Shown: in pieces, positions 26,719-34,236 of the stretch
Numbering within the stretch: the stretch's first letter is position 1
Layout: each line of letters starts with the position of its first letter
Assembly: GCF_041505935.1 (NCBI RefSeq)
Contig: NZ_CP140110.1
Origin: Fervidobacterium_A thailandense
GTDB lineage: Bacteria; Thermotogota; Thermotogae; Thermotogales; Fervidobacteriaceae
Reading direction: 5' to 3' (one strand)
DNA length: 64,000 nucleotides
Notes under the pieces: model-generated
The model's database searches: none
Seen by the model: the letters and a program-made list of their open reading frames with translations, nothing else
What the model was told of the DNA's origin: nothing
Program-made: the position numbers and the translations under genes

Positions 26719-27993
26719 TTATAGTTTGATCTTACCCTCGTAAAGCGGGAACTCTTTGCAGAGTTTTATCACTTTATCACTAACTTCTTTTGCTATGGCT
26801 TCATCAACGTTTCCTTCCTCGTCCTTTATGTGTTTCAAGACCATGACTATAAGCTCCGCGATTTCTTCCATCTGTTCTTCCTTCATCCCACGTGTGGTTA
26901 ACGCGGGAGTTCCGAGCCTTATACCACTGGCAACGAACGGCGAGCGTTTCTCGTTCGGTATCGTGTTCTTGTTCACAGTGATGTGACAGTACCCGAGTGC
27001 CGTTTCCGCGGCCTTTCCGGTCACGTTCAGCGGTGTCAGGTCAACAAGCATCAGGTGCGTGTCCGTCCCACCGGAAACGATCCGCAATCCCCTATCCTCG
27101 AGTGCCCTTGCGAGCGCTTTTGCGTTTTTGACAACTTGTTCTTGGTACTTTCTGAAGTCCTCGCTGAGGGCCTCTTTGAAACAGACAGCCTTCGCCGCGA
27201 TGACGTGCATGAGTGGTCCACCCTGTATGCCGGGGAATATCGCTTTGTTTATCGCTTTGTAAAGCTCTTCATCGTTAGTGAGTATCAAACCTCCACGCGG
27301 TCCTCTCAATGTCTTGTGTGTCGTGCTGGTTACAACGTGTGCGTACTCAAGAGGATTTGGGTACAACCCGGCTGCCACAAGTCCGGCAAAGTGCGCCATG
27401 TCAACAACCAGATAAGCACCGACTTCGTCGGCGATCTCCCTGAACTTTTTGAAATCGATGATTCTGGAGTACGCGCTTCCACCCGCAACGATTATCTTCG
27501 GTTTGTGCTCGTGCGCCAATCTTCTTACCTCATCGTAGTCTATTAATTCCGTTTCAAGGTTCACACCGTACTGCACAACCTTGTAAATCTGTCCCGAGAA
27601 GTTGACCGGTGCACCGTGCGTCAAGTGTCCTCCGTGACTGAGCGACATGCCCATCAGGACCGAACCCGGTTCGGCGAGTGCGAAATACGTTCCCATGTTC
27701 GCTTGCGAACCTGAGTGCGGTTGCACGTTTGCGTACTTTGCGTTGAAAAGCTGTTTGGCGCGTTCACGTGCGAGTGTTTCGGCAACATCGACCCACTCGC
27801 AACCACCGTAGTAACGTTTCTTCGGATATCCCTCCGCGTACTTGTTAGTCAAAACACTCCCCATCGCCTCCATAACCGCGAGGGAAACAAAATTTTCCGA
27901 GGCGATCAGCTCAAGACCGTACTCCTGCCGCTCCCATTCCTTGATTAGAACCTCGTATATTTCCGGATCGACAACCTTCACGTGCTCCCACAT
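26719..27993 (-). CDS. glyA: Serine hydroxymethyltransferase
   Basis: PLP enzyme interconverting serine and glycine with transfer of C1 to tetrahydrofolate. 424 residues. Signatures: LELIASENFVS, TNKYAEGYPKKRYYGGCE, VQPHSGSQAN, VVDMAHFAGLVAAGLYPNP, and the PLP lysine in TTHKTLRGPRGG. ATG 27993 has GGAGG 8 nt upstream and matches the family N-terminus; the frame is open for 35 more codons, but that stretch contains the promoter. First of glyA - DUF1015. Confidence 0.97.
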   Translation of the reverse strand: MWEHVKVVDPEIYEVLIKEWERQEYGLELIASENFVSLAVMEAMGSVLTNKYAEGYPKKRYYGGCEWVDVAETLARERAKQLFNAKYANVQPHSGSQANMGTYFALAEPGSVLMGMSLSHGGHLTHGAPVNFSGQIYKVVQYGVNLETELIDYDEVRRLAHEHKPKIIVAGGSAYSRIIDFKKFREIADEVGAYLVVDMAHFAGLVAAGLYPNPLEYAHVVTSTTHKTLRGPRGGLILTNDEELYKAINKAIFPGIQGGPLMHVIAAKAVCFKEALSEDFRKYQEQVVKNAKALARALEDRGLRIVSGGTDTHLMLVDLTPLNVTGKAAETALGYCHITVNKNTIPNEKRSPFVASGIRLGTPALTTRGMKEEQMEEIAELIVMVLKHIKDEEGNVDEAIAKEVSDKVIKLCKEFPLYEGKIKL

Positions 27994-28042
27994 ACTTGTA
28001 GCCTCCTTCCAAAGAACATTGACGTTGCAGTCCTCCGCATCA

Positions 28043-28071
28043 ATTATAACCAGTAAACTGTGCTTTGTCAG
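28043..28071 (-). promoter_or_regulatory. glyA promoter
   Basis: On the minus strand CTGACA (28066-28071) and TATAAT (28043-28048) are separated by exactly 17 bp, a near-consensus housekeeping promoter. Transcription would start near 28036, giving a leader of about 43 nt. TGTCAGTTTGACA (28066-28078), overlapping the -35 box, is a short inverted repeat that could bind a regulator. Confidence 0.65.
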
Positions 28072-28299
28072 TTTGACACTCATTTTCAGCCTCGTCAAAT
28101 TTTTGTGGCAAAGAAGTCAAAAACAGTGAAAATCTCTCACGAGCTCACTCGTGTTCTGGTATACTACACCGTACCAGCGTTGACAATTGGTGAGAAAAAA
28201 TGGTCTAATATAAGTGGATAATGTGAAAGGTGATTCAGTATTCGTAATGCTACGGTATTCTCTTTAGGAAAGTTTTTAGAACTCTACGGGGGTGGGAAG
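28072..28299. other. Rest of the divergent glyA / thiolase intergenic region
   Basis: No gene seen. On the plus strand TTGACA (28180-28185) and TCTAAT (28204-28209), 18 bp apart, form a good promoter for the thiolase operon, with a leader of about 85 nt. The thiolase ribosome-binding site GGGGGTGGGAAG precedes the ATG at 28300. No conserved leader structure recognised. Confidence 0.55.
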
Positions 28300-29502
28300 A
28301 TGGTGTACATCTTGGGTGCTAAGAGAACGGCTATAGGGACTTTCGGTGGCTCGCTCAAAGACATCCCAGCTCCTCAGCTTGGCGCAATCGCGGCAAAAGC
28401 GGCGATTGAGCAAGCGGGTGTTCCTGTTGAAGATTTCGACGAGACTATCATCGGATGCATACTCCAAGCGGGTCAAGGTATGGGACCTGGAAGACAAGTT
28501 GGTATATACGCCGGAATTCCAGCGGAAAAACCAGGCTACACGGTGAACATGCTCTGTGGTAGCGGTATGAAAGCTGTGATGATAGGAGCAACGGACATCG
28601 AACTTGGAGAGGCCGACCTGGTCTTGGCTGGTGGAATCGAGAACATGTCTCAGGCACCGTTCCTCTTGAGCTACAAAGCACGTTACGGACTGCGATTCGG
28701 TGCTCAGGAACTCCAGGACCACATGATCCTCGACGGTCTCACGGACGTTTTTAACAAGGTCCACATGGGTTTGACGGCCGAGGCTCTCGCCGAGGAGTTC
28801 GGCATCTCCAGGGAAGAACAGGACGAGTTTGCCTACAACAGCCAGATGAAAGCGAAAGCAGCGATAGAAGCTGGAAAATTCAAAGACGAAATCGTACCGG
28901 TCGAGGTTCCCGATAAGAAAGGTGTGAAGATATTCGACACCGACGAACATCCACGGTTCGACACCACACTCGAGTCGCTCGCAAAGCTCAAACCGGCATT
29001 CAAGCCCAACGGTACGATCACGGCCGGTAACGCGAGTGGAATAAACGATGGAGGAAGCGCCATTGTCATTGCGAGCGAGCGATACGTGGAAAAGAAGGGC
29101 CTGAAACCCCTTGCTCGTATCGTTGCCTGGGCTCAAGCCGGTGTCGAGCCCATGCGCATGGGCTTTGGACCGGTACCGGCCACGGAAAAAGTGCTCAAGA
29201 AAGCAGGACTTTCCTTCCAAGAGATAGAACTCATAGAACTTAACGAAGCATTCGCCGCACAGAGCCTGGCCGTTATCAAGGGCTGGGAAAAGGCATTCGG
29301 GGTTACGAAAGACTGGATCCTCCAGAGAACGAACGTCAACGGTGGAGCCATCGCACTCGGCCATCCGATTGGTGCGAGTGGTAACAGGATAATCGTCACG
29401 TTACTCTACGAAATGAAGAAACGGGGAGCGAAGTTGGGACTCGCAACACTCTGCATCGGTGGTGGAATGGGCACCGCGATTATCATCGAGAATCTCGACT
29501 AA
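28300..29502 (+). CDS. Acetyl-CoA C-acetyltransferase (thiolase)
   Basis: 400 residues. Condenses two acetyl-CoA to acetoacetyl-CoA or cleaves it. The acyl-accepting Cys lies in NMLCGSGMKA near residue 88, and the C-terminal catalytic pair is in GGAIALGHPIGASG (His) and TLCIGGGMG (Cys). ELNEAFAAQSL is also typical. First gene of a two-gene operon with an SDR reductase that starts 27 bp downstream. The short-chain specificity is inferred from overall likeness. No CoA transferase or crotonase follows, so the pathway is open. Confidence 0.93.
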   Translation: MVYILGAKRTAIGTFGGSLKDIPAPQLGAIAAKAAIEQAGVPVEDFDETIIGCILQAGQGMGPGRQVGIYAGIPAEKPGYTVNMLCGSGMKAVMIGATDIELGEADLVLAGGIENMSQAPFLLSYKARYGLRFGAQELQDHMILDGLTDVFNKVHMGLTAEALAEEFGISREEQDEFAYNSQMKAKAAIEAGKFKDEIVPVEVPDKKGVKIFDTDEHPRFDTTLESLAKLKPAFKPNGTITAGNASGINDGGSAIVIASERYVEKKGLKPLARIVAWAQAGVEPMRMGFGPVPATEKVLKKAGLSFQEIELIELNEAFAAQSLAVIKGWEKAFGVTKDWILQRTNVNGGAIALGHPIGASGNRIIVTLLYEMKKRGAKLGLATLCIGGGMGTAIIIENLD

Positions 29503-29529
29503 AAGACTGGTAACGGGGGAGTGAACGGC

Positions 29530-30249
29530 ATGAGGTTAAAGGACAAGGTTTGTATCATAACTGGTGCTGGTAGTGGTATAGGCAAGGCTGCCGCGGAACT
29601 CTTCGCTCAGGAAGGTGCTATCGTTATCGCTTGTGACATTTCTGAAACCACGTACGATCATCCGAACATCCACTTTTACAAGTTGGACGTAACCGATAGA
29701 GCTCGAATTGCCGAAGTCGTAAAAGATGTTGTTGAAAAATTCGGCAAGATCGACGTTCTCGTCAACAACGCGGGAATAACGAGGGATGCCCTCATCCAGA
29801 ACATGACAGAAGAGGATTGGGACAAGGTCATCAACGTCAACCTCAAGGGCGTCTTCAACATGACGCAAGCGGTAGTACCGTACATGCTTGAGGCTGGTAA
29901 GGGTAGCATCATAAACACCTCGTCAGTTGTGGGGGTCTACGGAAACATTGGTCAGACGAACTACGCAGCCACCAAGGCTGGTGTTATCGGCATGACTAAG
30001 ACTTGGGCGAAAGAGTTCGCCAGAAAAGGTGCGCAGATCAGAGTCAATGCCGTTGCACCTGGTTTCATCAAAACACCAATGACGGAGAAGGTACCTGAGA
30101 AAGTCATTAACGCGGTTATCGAAAAGACTGCCTTGAAACGCATGGGTGAACCAATCGAAGTGGCGTACGTTTACCTCTTCCTAGCAAGCGACGAGTCTTC
30201 GTTCATAACAGGCCAAGTTATCGGTGTTGACGGTGGTTTGGTGTTGTAA
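29530..30249 (+). CDS. SDR family oxidoreductase (FabG/acetoacetyl-CoA reductase-like)
   Basis: 239 residues, classical short-chain dehydrogenase. NAD(P)-binding TGAGSGIGKAAAELF, NNAGITRDALI, the catalytic Ser in NTSSVVGVYGN, Tyr-x3-Lys in NYAATKAG, and the C-terminal GQVIGVDGGLVL. ATG 29530 is preceded by GGGGGA at a 9-nt distance; the GTG at 29521 abuts that site. Pairing with a thiolase suggests reduction of acetoacetyl-CoA to 3-hydroxybutyryl-CoA, but FabG activity in fatty acid synthesis fits the sequence equally well. Confidence 0.9.
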   Translation: MRLKDKVCIITGAGSGIGKAAAELFAQEGAIVIACDISETTYDHPNIHFYKLDVTDRARIAEVVKDVVEKFGKIDVLVNNAGITRDALIQNMTEEDWDKVINVNLKGVFNMTQAVVPYMLEAGKGSIINTSSVVGVYGNIGQTNYAATKAGVIGMTKTWAKEFARKGAQIRVNAVAPGFIKTPMTEKVPEKVINAVIEKTALKRMGEPIEVAYVYLFLASDESSFITGQVIGVDGGLVL

Positions 30250-30280
30250 AATTTTCCAAAGAGGCAGTAAATGTGCTGAA

Positions 30281-30305
30281 AAGCCGGGCGAAGCCCGGCT
30301 TTTTT
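30281..30305. terminator. Terminator after the thiolase-SDR operon, usable from both sides
   Basis: A 9-bp stem, AAGCCGGGC/GCCCGGCTT, with a GAA loop and T-run on the plus strand; on the minus strand the hairpin is followed by TTTT as well. The stop codon of the convergent binding-protein gene starts in its T-run. Confidence 0.85.
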
Positions 30306-31041
30306 AGAAGCTCCCCACGTATTGCATCACGATGTTCTTTATTTGTTGTTTGTTCTTCAACATGGTATCGTTGATTCTACTTGCCAATCTACTGTTTAGG
30401 ATAACCATTCCAATTTCGACCTCATAAATTAGCCTTGGCCAAACCTGAAGACCGTAATTTTTGTTTAAGTATAAGGCGTTGATGTAATCGAAAAATCCCG
30501 CATCAACTTGCCCAAGTACAAGCTTTGCGAGAATTTCCTGGTTTGAAACGAGTACTTCGTATTTGACCTTTTTCCCGGACTTAACCCACTCTCGAACCAA
30601 TGTCTCCCCAGTTGCCCCATTTTTAACTGCGAATGTAATACGTTCGACGTTTCCATCCCAGTTGAGTCCTTTTCTGAGTACTATTGCTAAGCCGGATCGT
30701 AAGTAAGGTACGGAGAAAGTGAAGAGTTTTTTCCGCTTTTCTGTGATATGGATTCCACCTGCCACAAGATCCAGACCCAATATGTTTAAGACATTCGTAT
30801 CCAATGCGCTGAAAGGCAACACGTAGTACTCGAACTGACACTTCATTTCCTTTGAGAGCAACCTACAAATCTCGACGTCTATGCCGGTTAAGCTTGAAGC
30901 ACTCCAAAATGCGTACGGACTTCCAAGAAGAAAACCAACTTTTATCACTATCTCCGATGAGTTGGCGTTAACAGGATGAACAAGGATTAAAAACACTACC
31001 AAAATAATTATCCATGAGGCAATATTTTTCAAACACACCAT
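30304..31041 (-). CDS. Family 3 solute-binding protein (amino-acid type), orphan
   Basis: 245 residues. A signal peptide (IIILVVFLILVHPVNA) and the family-3 fold: FLLGSPYAFWSASSLTGIDVEICRLL cut to its core GIDVEICRLLSKEM, then TEKRKKLFTFSVPYL and VKNGATGETLVREW. Such proteins bind polar amino acids or act as sensors. No permease or ATPase gene is adjacent, so it either serves a distant transporter or has another role. Start uncertain: ATG 31041 lies 1 nt after GGTGGGAG, which is too close; GTG 31038 or TTG 31032 may be used. The ribosome-binding site is complementary to a segment 100 nt upstream. Confidence 0.85.
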   Translation of the reverse strand: MVCLKNIASWIIILVVFLILVHPVNANSSEIVIKVGFLLGSPYAFWSASSLTGIDVEICRLLSKEMKCQFEYYVLPFSALDTNVLNILGLDLVAGGIHITEKRKKLFTFSVPYLRSGLAIVLRKGLNWDGNVERITFAVKNGATGETLVREWVKSGKKVKYEVLVSNQEILAKLVLGQVDAGFFDYINALYLNKNYGLQVWPRLIYEVEIGMVILNSRLASRINDTMLKNKQQIKNIVMQYVGSF

Positions 31042-31152
31042 GCTCCCACCGTCCGTTACGATTTTTGTAAAAAGCTCCTCCCAGAGAATGACTGTTCTGT
31101 TGTACTTTTGAAAGCGTCCTACATTTCTTTAGACCAATTTTCCGGTGGGAGC
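31042..31152 (-). promoter_or_regulatory. Leader with a 10-bp inverted repeat that can mask the ribosome-binding site
   Basis: CGGTGGGAGC, the ribosome-binding region directly before the binding-protein start (31042-31051), has an exact complement, GCTCCCACCG on the mRNA, at 31143-31152. In the transcript the two could pair and close a roughly 90-nt loop, hiding the ribosome-binding site. No known riboswitch consensus was recognised between them. It could also be a chance repeat. Confidence 0.35.
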
Positions 31153-31213
31153 GTTCGATGAATTTCGGCTATTAGGCACATAAGTTCCAAAATCTTTTCA
31201 GTGCGGCAAAAGG

Positions 31214-32191
31214 TCACCCGATAACAGTTTTCTCCCACTTCTTTAGAAGTTCATCGAGCCTGTTGTTAATATCCGACGGTACTCTAAGAATTTTTCTTGG
31301 TTGTGGAGCGTATTTCTTGAACACATCTGGAAGCTCAACATTGATAACCGGATACATCCACTGGTTCAACGGGACTTCTTTCTGGAAATCGGGGGTAAGC
31401 AAAAACTCTATGAATGCACGTGCGAGTGCACTGTTCTTAGCTCCCTTAACCACGGAGGCGTACTCTTCAAGAACGTACGCACCCTCTTCGAAAATAACAG
31501 GCATGTACTTTATCGTTCCATACCTGTGCATGCTGTACGCACCGTCCGTTGCGTAACTTACAATCATGTCCGCTTCACCAGTTTCCAACATCTTGAACGC
31601 CGCGCTCCAACCACTGGTGAAGGTGAGTACGTTATTCTTCACCTTGCTCCAAAACTCAAAAGCACTTTCTTCTCCCAGTGCTGCGATCGTCCACATAAAG
31701 AAGGCGAGTCCTGTACTTGATGTTCTTGGATCAATGAGCACGAATTTTCCTTTGTATTCCGGTTTGGTTAAATCCCAGAACGACTTTGGGGGATTCTTTA
31801 TCTTCTCGACGTTGTATATCATTGCCAGCGCTCCGTAATCGTAAACCGTTCCATAGTCCGTCACAAGTCCACGATAAACGATGTTCTTCGCGTTTACTGG
31901 TCTAAATTTTTCCAAAATTCCCTCCGCTACTGCTTTCATAAGTTGTTGTTGATTCAATCCTACTACGACATCGGCTTTCGGAGAGTTTTTCTCGGCGATG
32001 AGCCTGGCGAGTACATCACCCATTGAGCCAAAGCTCACAACTTTGACTTTGCACTTGTACATCTGCTCGAACTTCGGGATGACAACCTTTGCGATCCCAC
32101 CGGCAAAGCTGTCGGATGTGTAGATAACCAGTTGTGCCGCGTAAACAACAAACGTACTAATGAGTACAAGCAACAGTACCGCACGTTTCAT
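31214..32191 (-). CDS. Thiamine ABC transporter substrate-binding protein, ThiB/TbpA-like
   Basis: 325 residues, secreted (MKRAVLLLVLISTFVVYAAQ). ThiB-like motifs: LVIYTSDSFAGG, VKVVSFGSMGDVLARLIAEK, KADVVVGLNQQ, YDYGALAMIYN, IDPRTSSTGLAFFMW and ASVVKGAKN. It should bind thiamine or its phosphates in the periplasm. A TPP riboswitch with its own terminator lies just upstream, which strongly supports the assignment. The permease (ThiP) and ATPase are not adjacent, so the rest of the transporter must be elsewhere. ATG behind GGAGGTGGT. Confidence 0.93.
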   Translation of the reverse strand: MKRAVLLLVLISTFVVYAAQLVIYTSDSFAGGIAKVVIPKFEQMYKCKVKVVSFGSMGDVLARLIAEKNSPKADVVVGLNQQQLMKAVAEGILEKFRPVNAKNIVYRGLVTDYGTVYDYGALAMIYNVEKIKNPPKSFWDLTKPEYKGKFVLIDPRTSSTGLAFFMWTIAALGEESAFEFWSKVKNNVLTFTSGWSAAFKMLETGEADMIVSYATDGAYSMHRYGTIKYMPVIFEEGAYVLEEYASVVKGAKNSALARAFIEFLLTPDFQKEVPLNQWMYPVINVELPDVFKKYAPQPRKILRVPSDINNRLDELLKKWEKTVIG

Positions 32192-32234
32192 CTAAGACCA
32201 CCTCCTGCACGACGATAGGGATTTATTGCTTAAA

Positions 32235-32262
32235 GAAAAACCCCTCCATGTAGCGGAGGGGG
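32235..32262 (-). terminator. Expression-platform terminator of the TPP riboswitch
   Basis: On the minus strand CCCCTCCGCTACATGGAGGGG, written here as stem CCCCTCC/GGAGGGG with a 7-nt loop, is followed by TTTTTC. It lies between the aptamer and the ThiB-like start. It should form when TPP is bound and stop transcription. The GGAGGGA segment at the 3' end of the aptamer can pair with the CCCCTCC arm, a plausible antiterminator. Confidence 0.8.
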
Positions 32263-32283
32263 TGATTCGAATCTTTTTCTATT

Positions 32284-32383
32284 TTCCCGGTCCCTCCGCC
32301 GGTATTACCCGGATCAGGTTCGAAGGGTCGAGGGATTGACTCCCTCCTCTCAGCCCCGCATTACAGGAGCTCCCCTCCGGGAA
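32284..32383 (-). ncRNA. TPP riboswitch (THI element) controlling the ThiB-like gene
   Basis: Read on the minus strand the element has the THI-box landmarks in order: P1 strand TTCCCGG, GGGGAGC, GGGGCTGAGAG, ACCCTTCGAACCTGATC, CGGGTAATACCGGCG, GGAGGGA, and the closing P1 strand CCGGGAA. The CTGAGA and the ACCTGAT-GTAATACCGGCG segments are the pyrimidine- and diphosphate-sensing parts of the consensus. It is followed by an intrinsic terminator, so control by premature termination is expected. Confidence 0.97.
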
Positions 32384-32408
32384 TCGGGACTATTCACTTT
32401 CTAAAATT

Positions 32409-32437
32409 ATTCTACACAAAGTCCAAAGAAATATCAA
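32409..32437 (-). promoter_or_regulatory. Promoter of the riboswitch-ThiB transcript
   Basis: TTGATA (32432-32437) and TAGAAT (32409-32414) are 17 bp apart on the minus strand, placing the transcription start near 32402, about 20 nt before the riboswitch P1 stem. It lies just past the stop codon of the Prx/NTR gene, so ThiB is transcribed independently of the redox operon. Confidence 0.7.
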
Positions 32438-32445
32438 GCTACACA

Positions 32446-33408
32446 CTATAGGAATTTCACGACTTCATCGATTGGAACCCTGTTTCGCTGTGAGAACTCC
32501 GCTTGAAGATGCTTTTCGTTCAGTTGATCGAAGTTCCCCCAGTATCCTACCGCGATTAAGGTAATTACCGTGCCATCGATATTGAACAGTTCCTTAACCT
32601 TAACTGGATCATAACCGGCAACGGGATGGGCAATCAATCCCATTTGAGTCGCTTGGACAAGCAAAAGCCCAACGGCCATACCGGTATCAAACAAAGCGTA
32701 ATTCCTGTTGTCTGAGAGCTGGCAGTCGAGTTCATCTTTCGTGTAGACCACGATGATAGCCGGTGCATTCTTCATCCAGTAATTTCCACCTGAGAGTGTT
32801 TCGTGGAGCTTTTCAAGTGACTCTTTACTATTGGCAACGATAAACCTCCATGGTTGCTTGTTCATACACGAAGGAGCCAGGTGAGCTGCTTCTACGAGTT
32901 TTTGGAGAATTTCTTTCGGAATAGGTTTGTCGGAGATGCCTCGGTACGCACGTCTTAAAACGACACTTTCGTTTAGCTTGTAATCTTCTGCGATGATTCT
33001 CTTGTACTCTTCTAAAACTTCCCGTGCGTGACCAACGACGTTAACTTTTATCCATTCTCGTCTTATTCGCCCCCATGGATCAACGATGAATGTTGAGCGG
33101 ATAAGTTTTCCATCCTTCACAACACCGAATTTTTCGGCAACTTCTTTTTCGGGATCGGCAAGTAGTTTAACTTTCAGGCCTTTCTTTGATTTAAAATTTG
33201 CGATCGCGTTGCACGTATCAGGTGAGATGCCAACGACATTTCCTCCAAACTCATCTATGAGGCTCGAAAAATCCAAACCCTCCATCGTACACCCTGGTGT
33301 GTTCGCTTTTGGGTAGAAATAAACCACTGAGTATTTCCCGAGCAAACTCGTCCAACTGAACTCCTTACCTTCCTCATCTTTTAGTACAAACTCCGGAATG
33401 AGTCTCAT
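32446..33408 (-). CDS. Peroxiredoxin-nitroreductase fusion protein
   Basis: 320 residues with two joined enzymes. Residues 1-140 are a Bcp/AhpC-type peroxiredoxin with the peroxidatic Cys40 in PKANTPGCTMEG; the Cys five positions later typical of 2-Cys Bcp is Leu, and Cys66 is the next candidate. Residues about 148-320 are an FMN nitroreductase (RRAYRGISDKPIP, APSCMNKQPWRFIV, GMAVGLLLVQATQMGL). A hybrid of this kind has been described in Thermotoga maritima, where the flavin domain reduces the peroxidase. It is the last gene of the ior-kor operon, its ATG overlapping the korB stop (ATGA). Role: peroxide detoxification beside oxygen-sensitive iron-sulfur enzymes. Confidence 0.93.
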   Translation of the reverse strand: MRLIPEFVLKDEEGKEFSWTSLLGKYSVVYFYPKANTPGCTMEGLDFSSLIDEFGGNVVGISPDTCNAIANFKSKKGLKVKLLADPEKEVAEKFGVVKDGKLIRSTFIVDPWGRIRREWIKVNVVGHAREVLEEYKRIIAEDYKLNESVVLRRAYRGISDKPIPKEILQKLVEAAHLAPSCMNKQPWRFIVANSKESLEKLHETLSGGNYWMKNAPAIIVVYTKDELDCQLSDNRNYALFDTGMAVGLLLVQATQMGLIAHPVAGYDPVKVKELFNIDGTVITLIAVGYWGNFDQLNEKHLQAEFSQRNRVPIDEVVKFL

Positions 33409-34235
33409 ACTTCCAGCCCCCTTAAAGCAACGGGTGTTTTATCCGTCTTGTAAGGTGCAAGTTGCTCTTCGTACACCGGCTTATCCGGGTTCATGTAGAT
33501 AACACCGAGTGCGAGTTTTGACGTATCAGTTGCAACTTTGAAGGCCCATTCCCTATCCCTCGGATCGTAGTTATCGGGTAGGAGGTACGTGTTCTCCCTG
33601 TACCACTGGTACGTGTTCACCTTGTTGAACGTGACGCATGGCTGGAGTATATCGACAAGTGCGTACCCTTTGTGTTTGATGGCCATCTTGATCAACTCAA
33701 CCGTTAGGTTGAAATTCCCAGAGAAGCTACGAGCAACGAACGAAGCATCTAGTGCCACCGCAACGGCTATTGGGTTGAACGGATCCACCGGAACTCCGTC
33801 AAATTGTAAGGTCGTGACTTGCCCACGTGCAGTTGTCGGTGAAGCTTGACCTTTAGTCAGCCCATATATCTGGTTATCGTGGACGATGTTCGTTATGTCC
33901 GGATTCTTCCTTATCGTATGAATAAAGTGGTTACCTCCCTCGCCGTAAGTACAGCCATCGCCACTCTCCGCGATAACCACGAGTTCAGGATTGACCATCT
34001 TTATCGCCACAGCTGCCGGTAGGGAACGTCCGTGCAGGCCGTTGAACATGTGAGCCCTGACGTACTGTGGCATCTTTGCCGCTTGGCCGATTCCCGAAAC
34101 GATAACCACACGATGCGGAGGTAATTCGAGTTGTGCAAGTGCAGTCTTCAGCTCGTTGATTATTCCAAAGTTCCCGCAACCCGGACACCAAGCAATATCA
34201 GCTCCTGGAATATCGTAAATCTTTGGATCGAACAT
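33405..34235 (-). CDS. 2-oxoacid:ferredoxin oxidoreductase, beta subunit (TPP-binding)
   Basis: 276 residues. Thiamine diphosphate and [4Fe-4S] subunit of a two-subunit 2-oxoacid:ferredoxin oxidoreductase. Cys17 and Cys20 in WCPGCGNFG start the cluster site; the TPP/Mg motif is GDGC...GGNHFIH with DNQIYGLTKGQASPTT; Cys200 lies in LQPCVTFN. The position that often holds the third Cys (SGIGC) is Gln51 (SGIGQAAK), and a Cys occurs instead at 95. ATG 34235 has GGGGGA about 8 nt upstream; a longer frame overlapping korA is rejected. Directly follows the alpha subunit. The substrate may be 2-oxoglutarate or branched-chain oxoacids. Confidence 0.9.
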   Translation of the reverse strand: MFDPKIYDIPGADIAWCPGCGNFGIINELKTALAQLELPPHRVVIVSGIGQAAKMPQYVRAHMFNGLHGRSLPAAVAIKMVNPELVVIAESGDGCTYGEGGNHFIHTIRKNPDITNIVHDNQIYGLTKGQASPTTARGQVTTLQFDGVPVDPFNPIAVAVALDASFVARSFSGNFNLTVELIKMAIKHKGYALVDILQPCVTFNKVNTYQWYRENTYLLPDNYDPRDREWAFKVATDTSKLALGVIYMNPDKPVYEEQLAPYKTDKTPVALRGLEV

Positions 34236-34236
34236 A

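Noticed and set aside
27994..28098. Thirty-five-codon N-terminal extension of glyA
   Set aside because: The stretch holds a near-consensus promoter and the strong ribosome-binding site for the ATG at 27993, and is not part of the enzyme family N-terminus.
28276..29364. Antisense open frame of 362 codons opposite the thiolase gene
   Set aside because: Product is Cys/Arg/His-rich with no domain pattern, and the sense strand encodes an intact thiolase with all catalytic residues.
32310..32345. tRNA T-loop-like string GGTTCGAA on the plus strand
   Set aside because: No acceptor stem or anticodon arm can be built; the string is part of the TPP riboswitch on the other strand.
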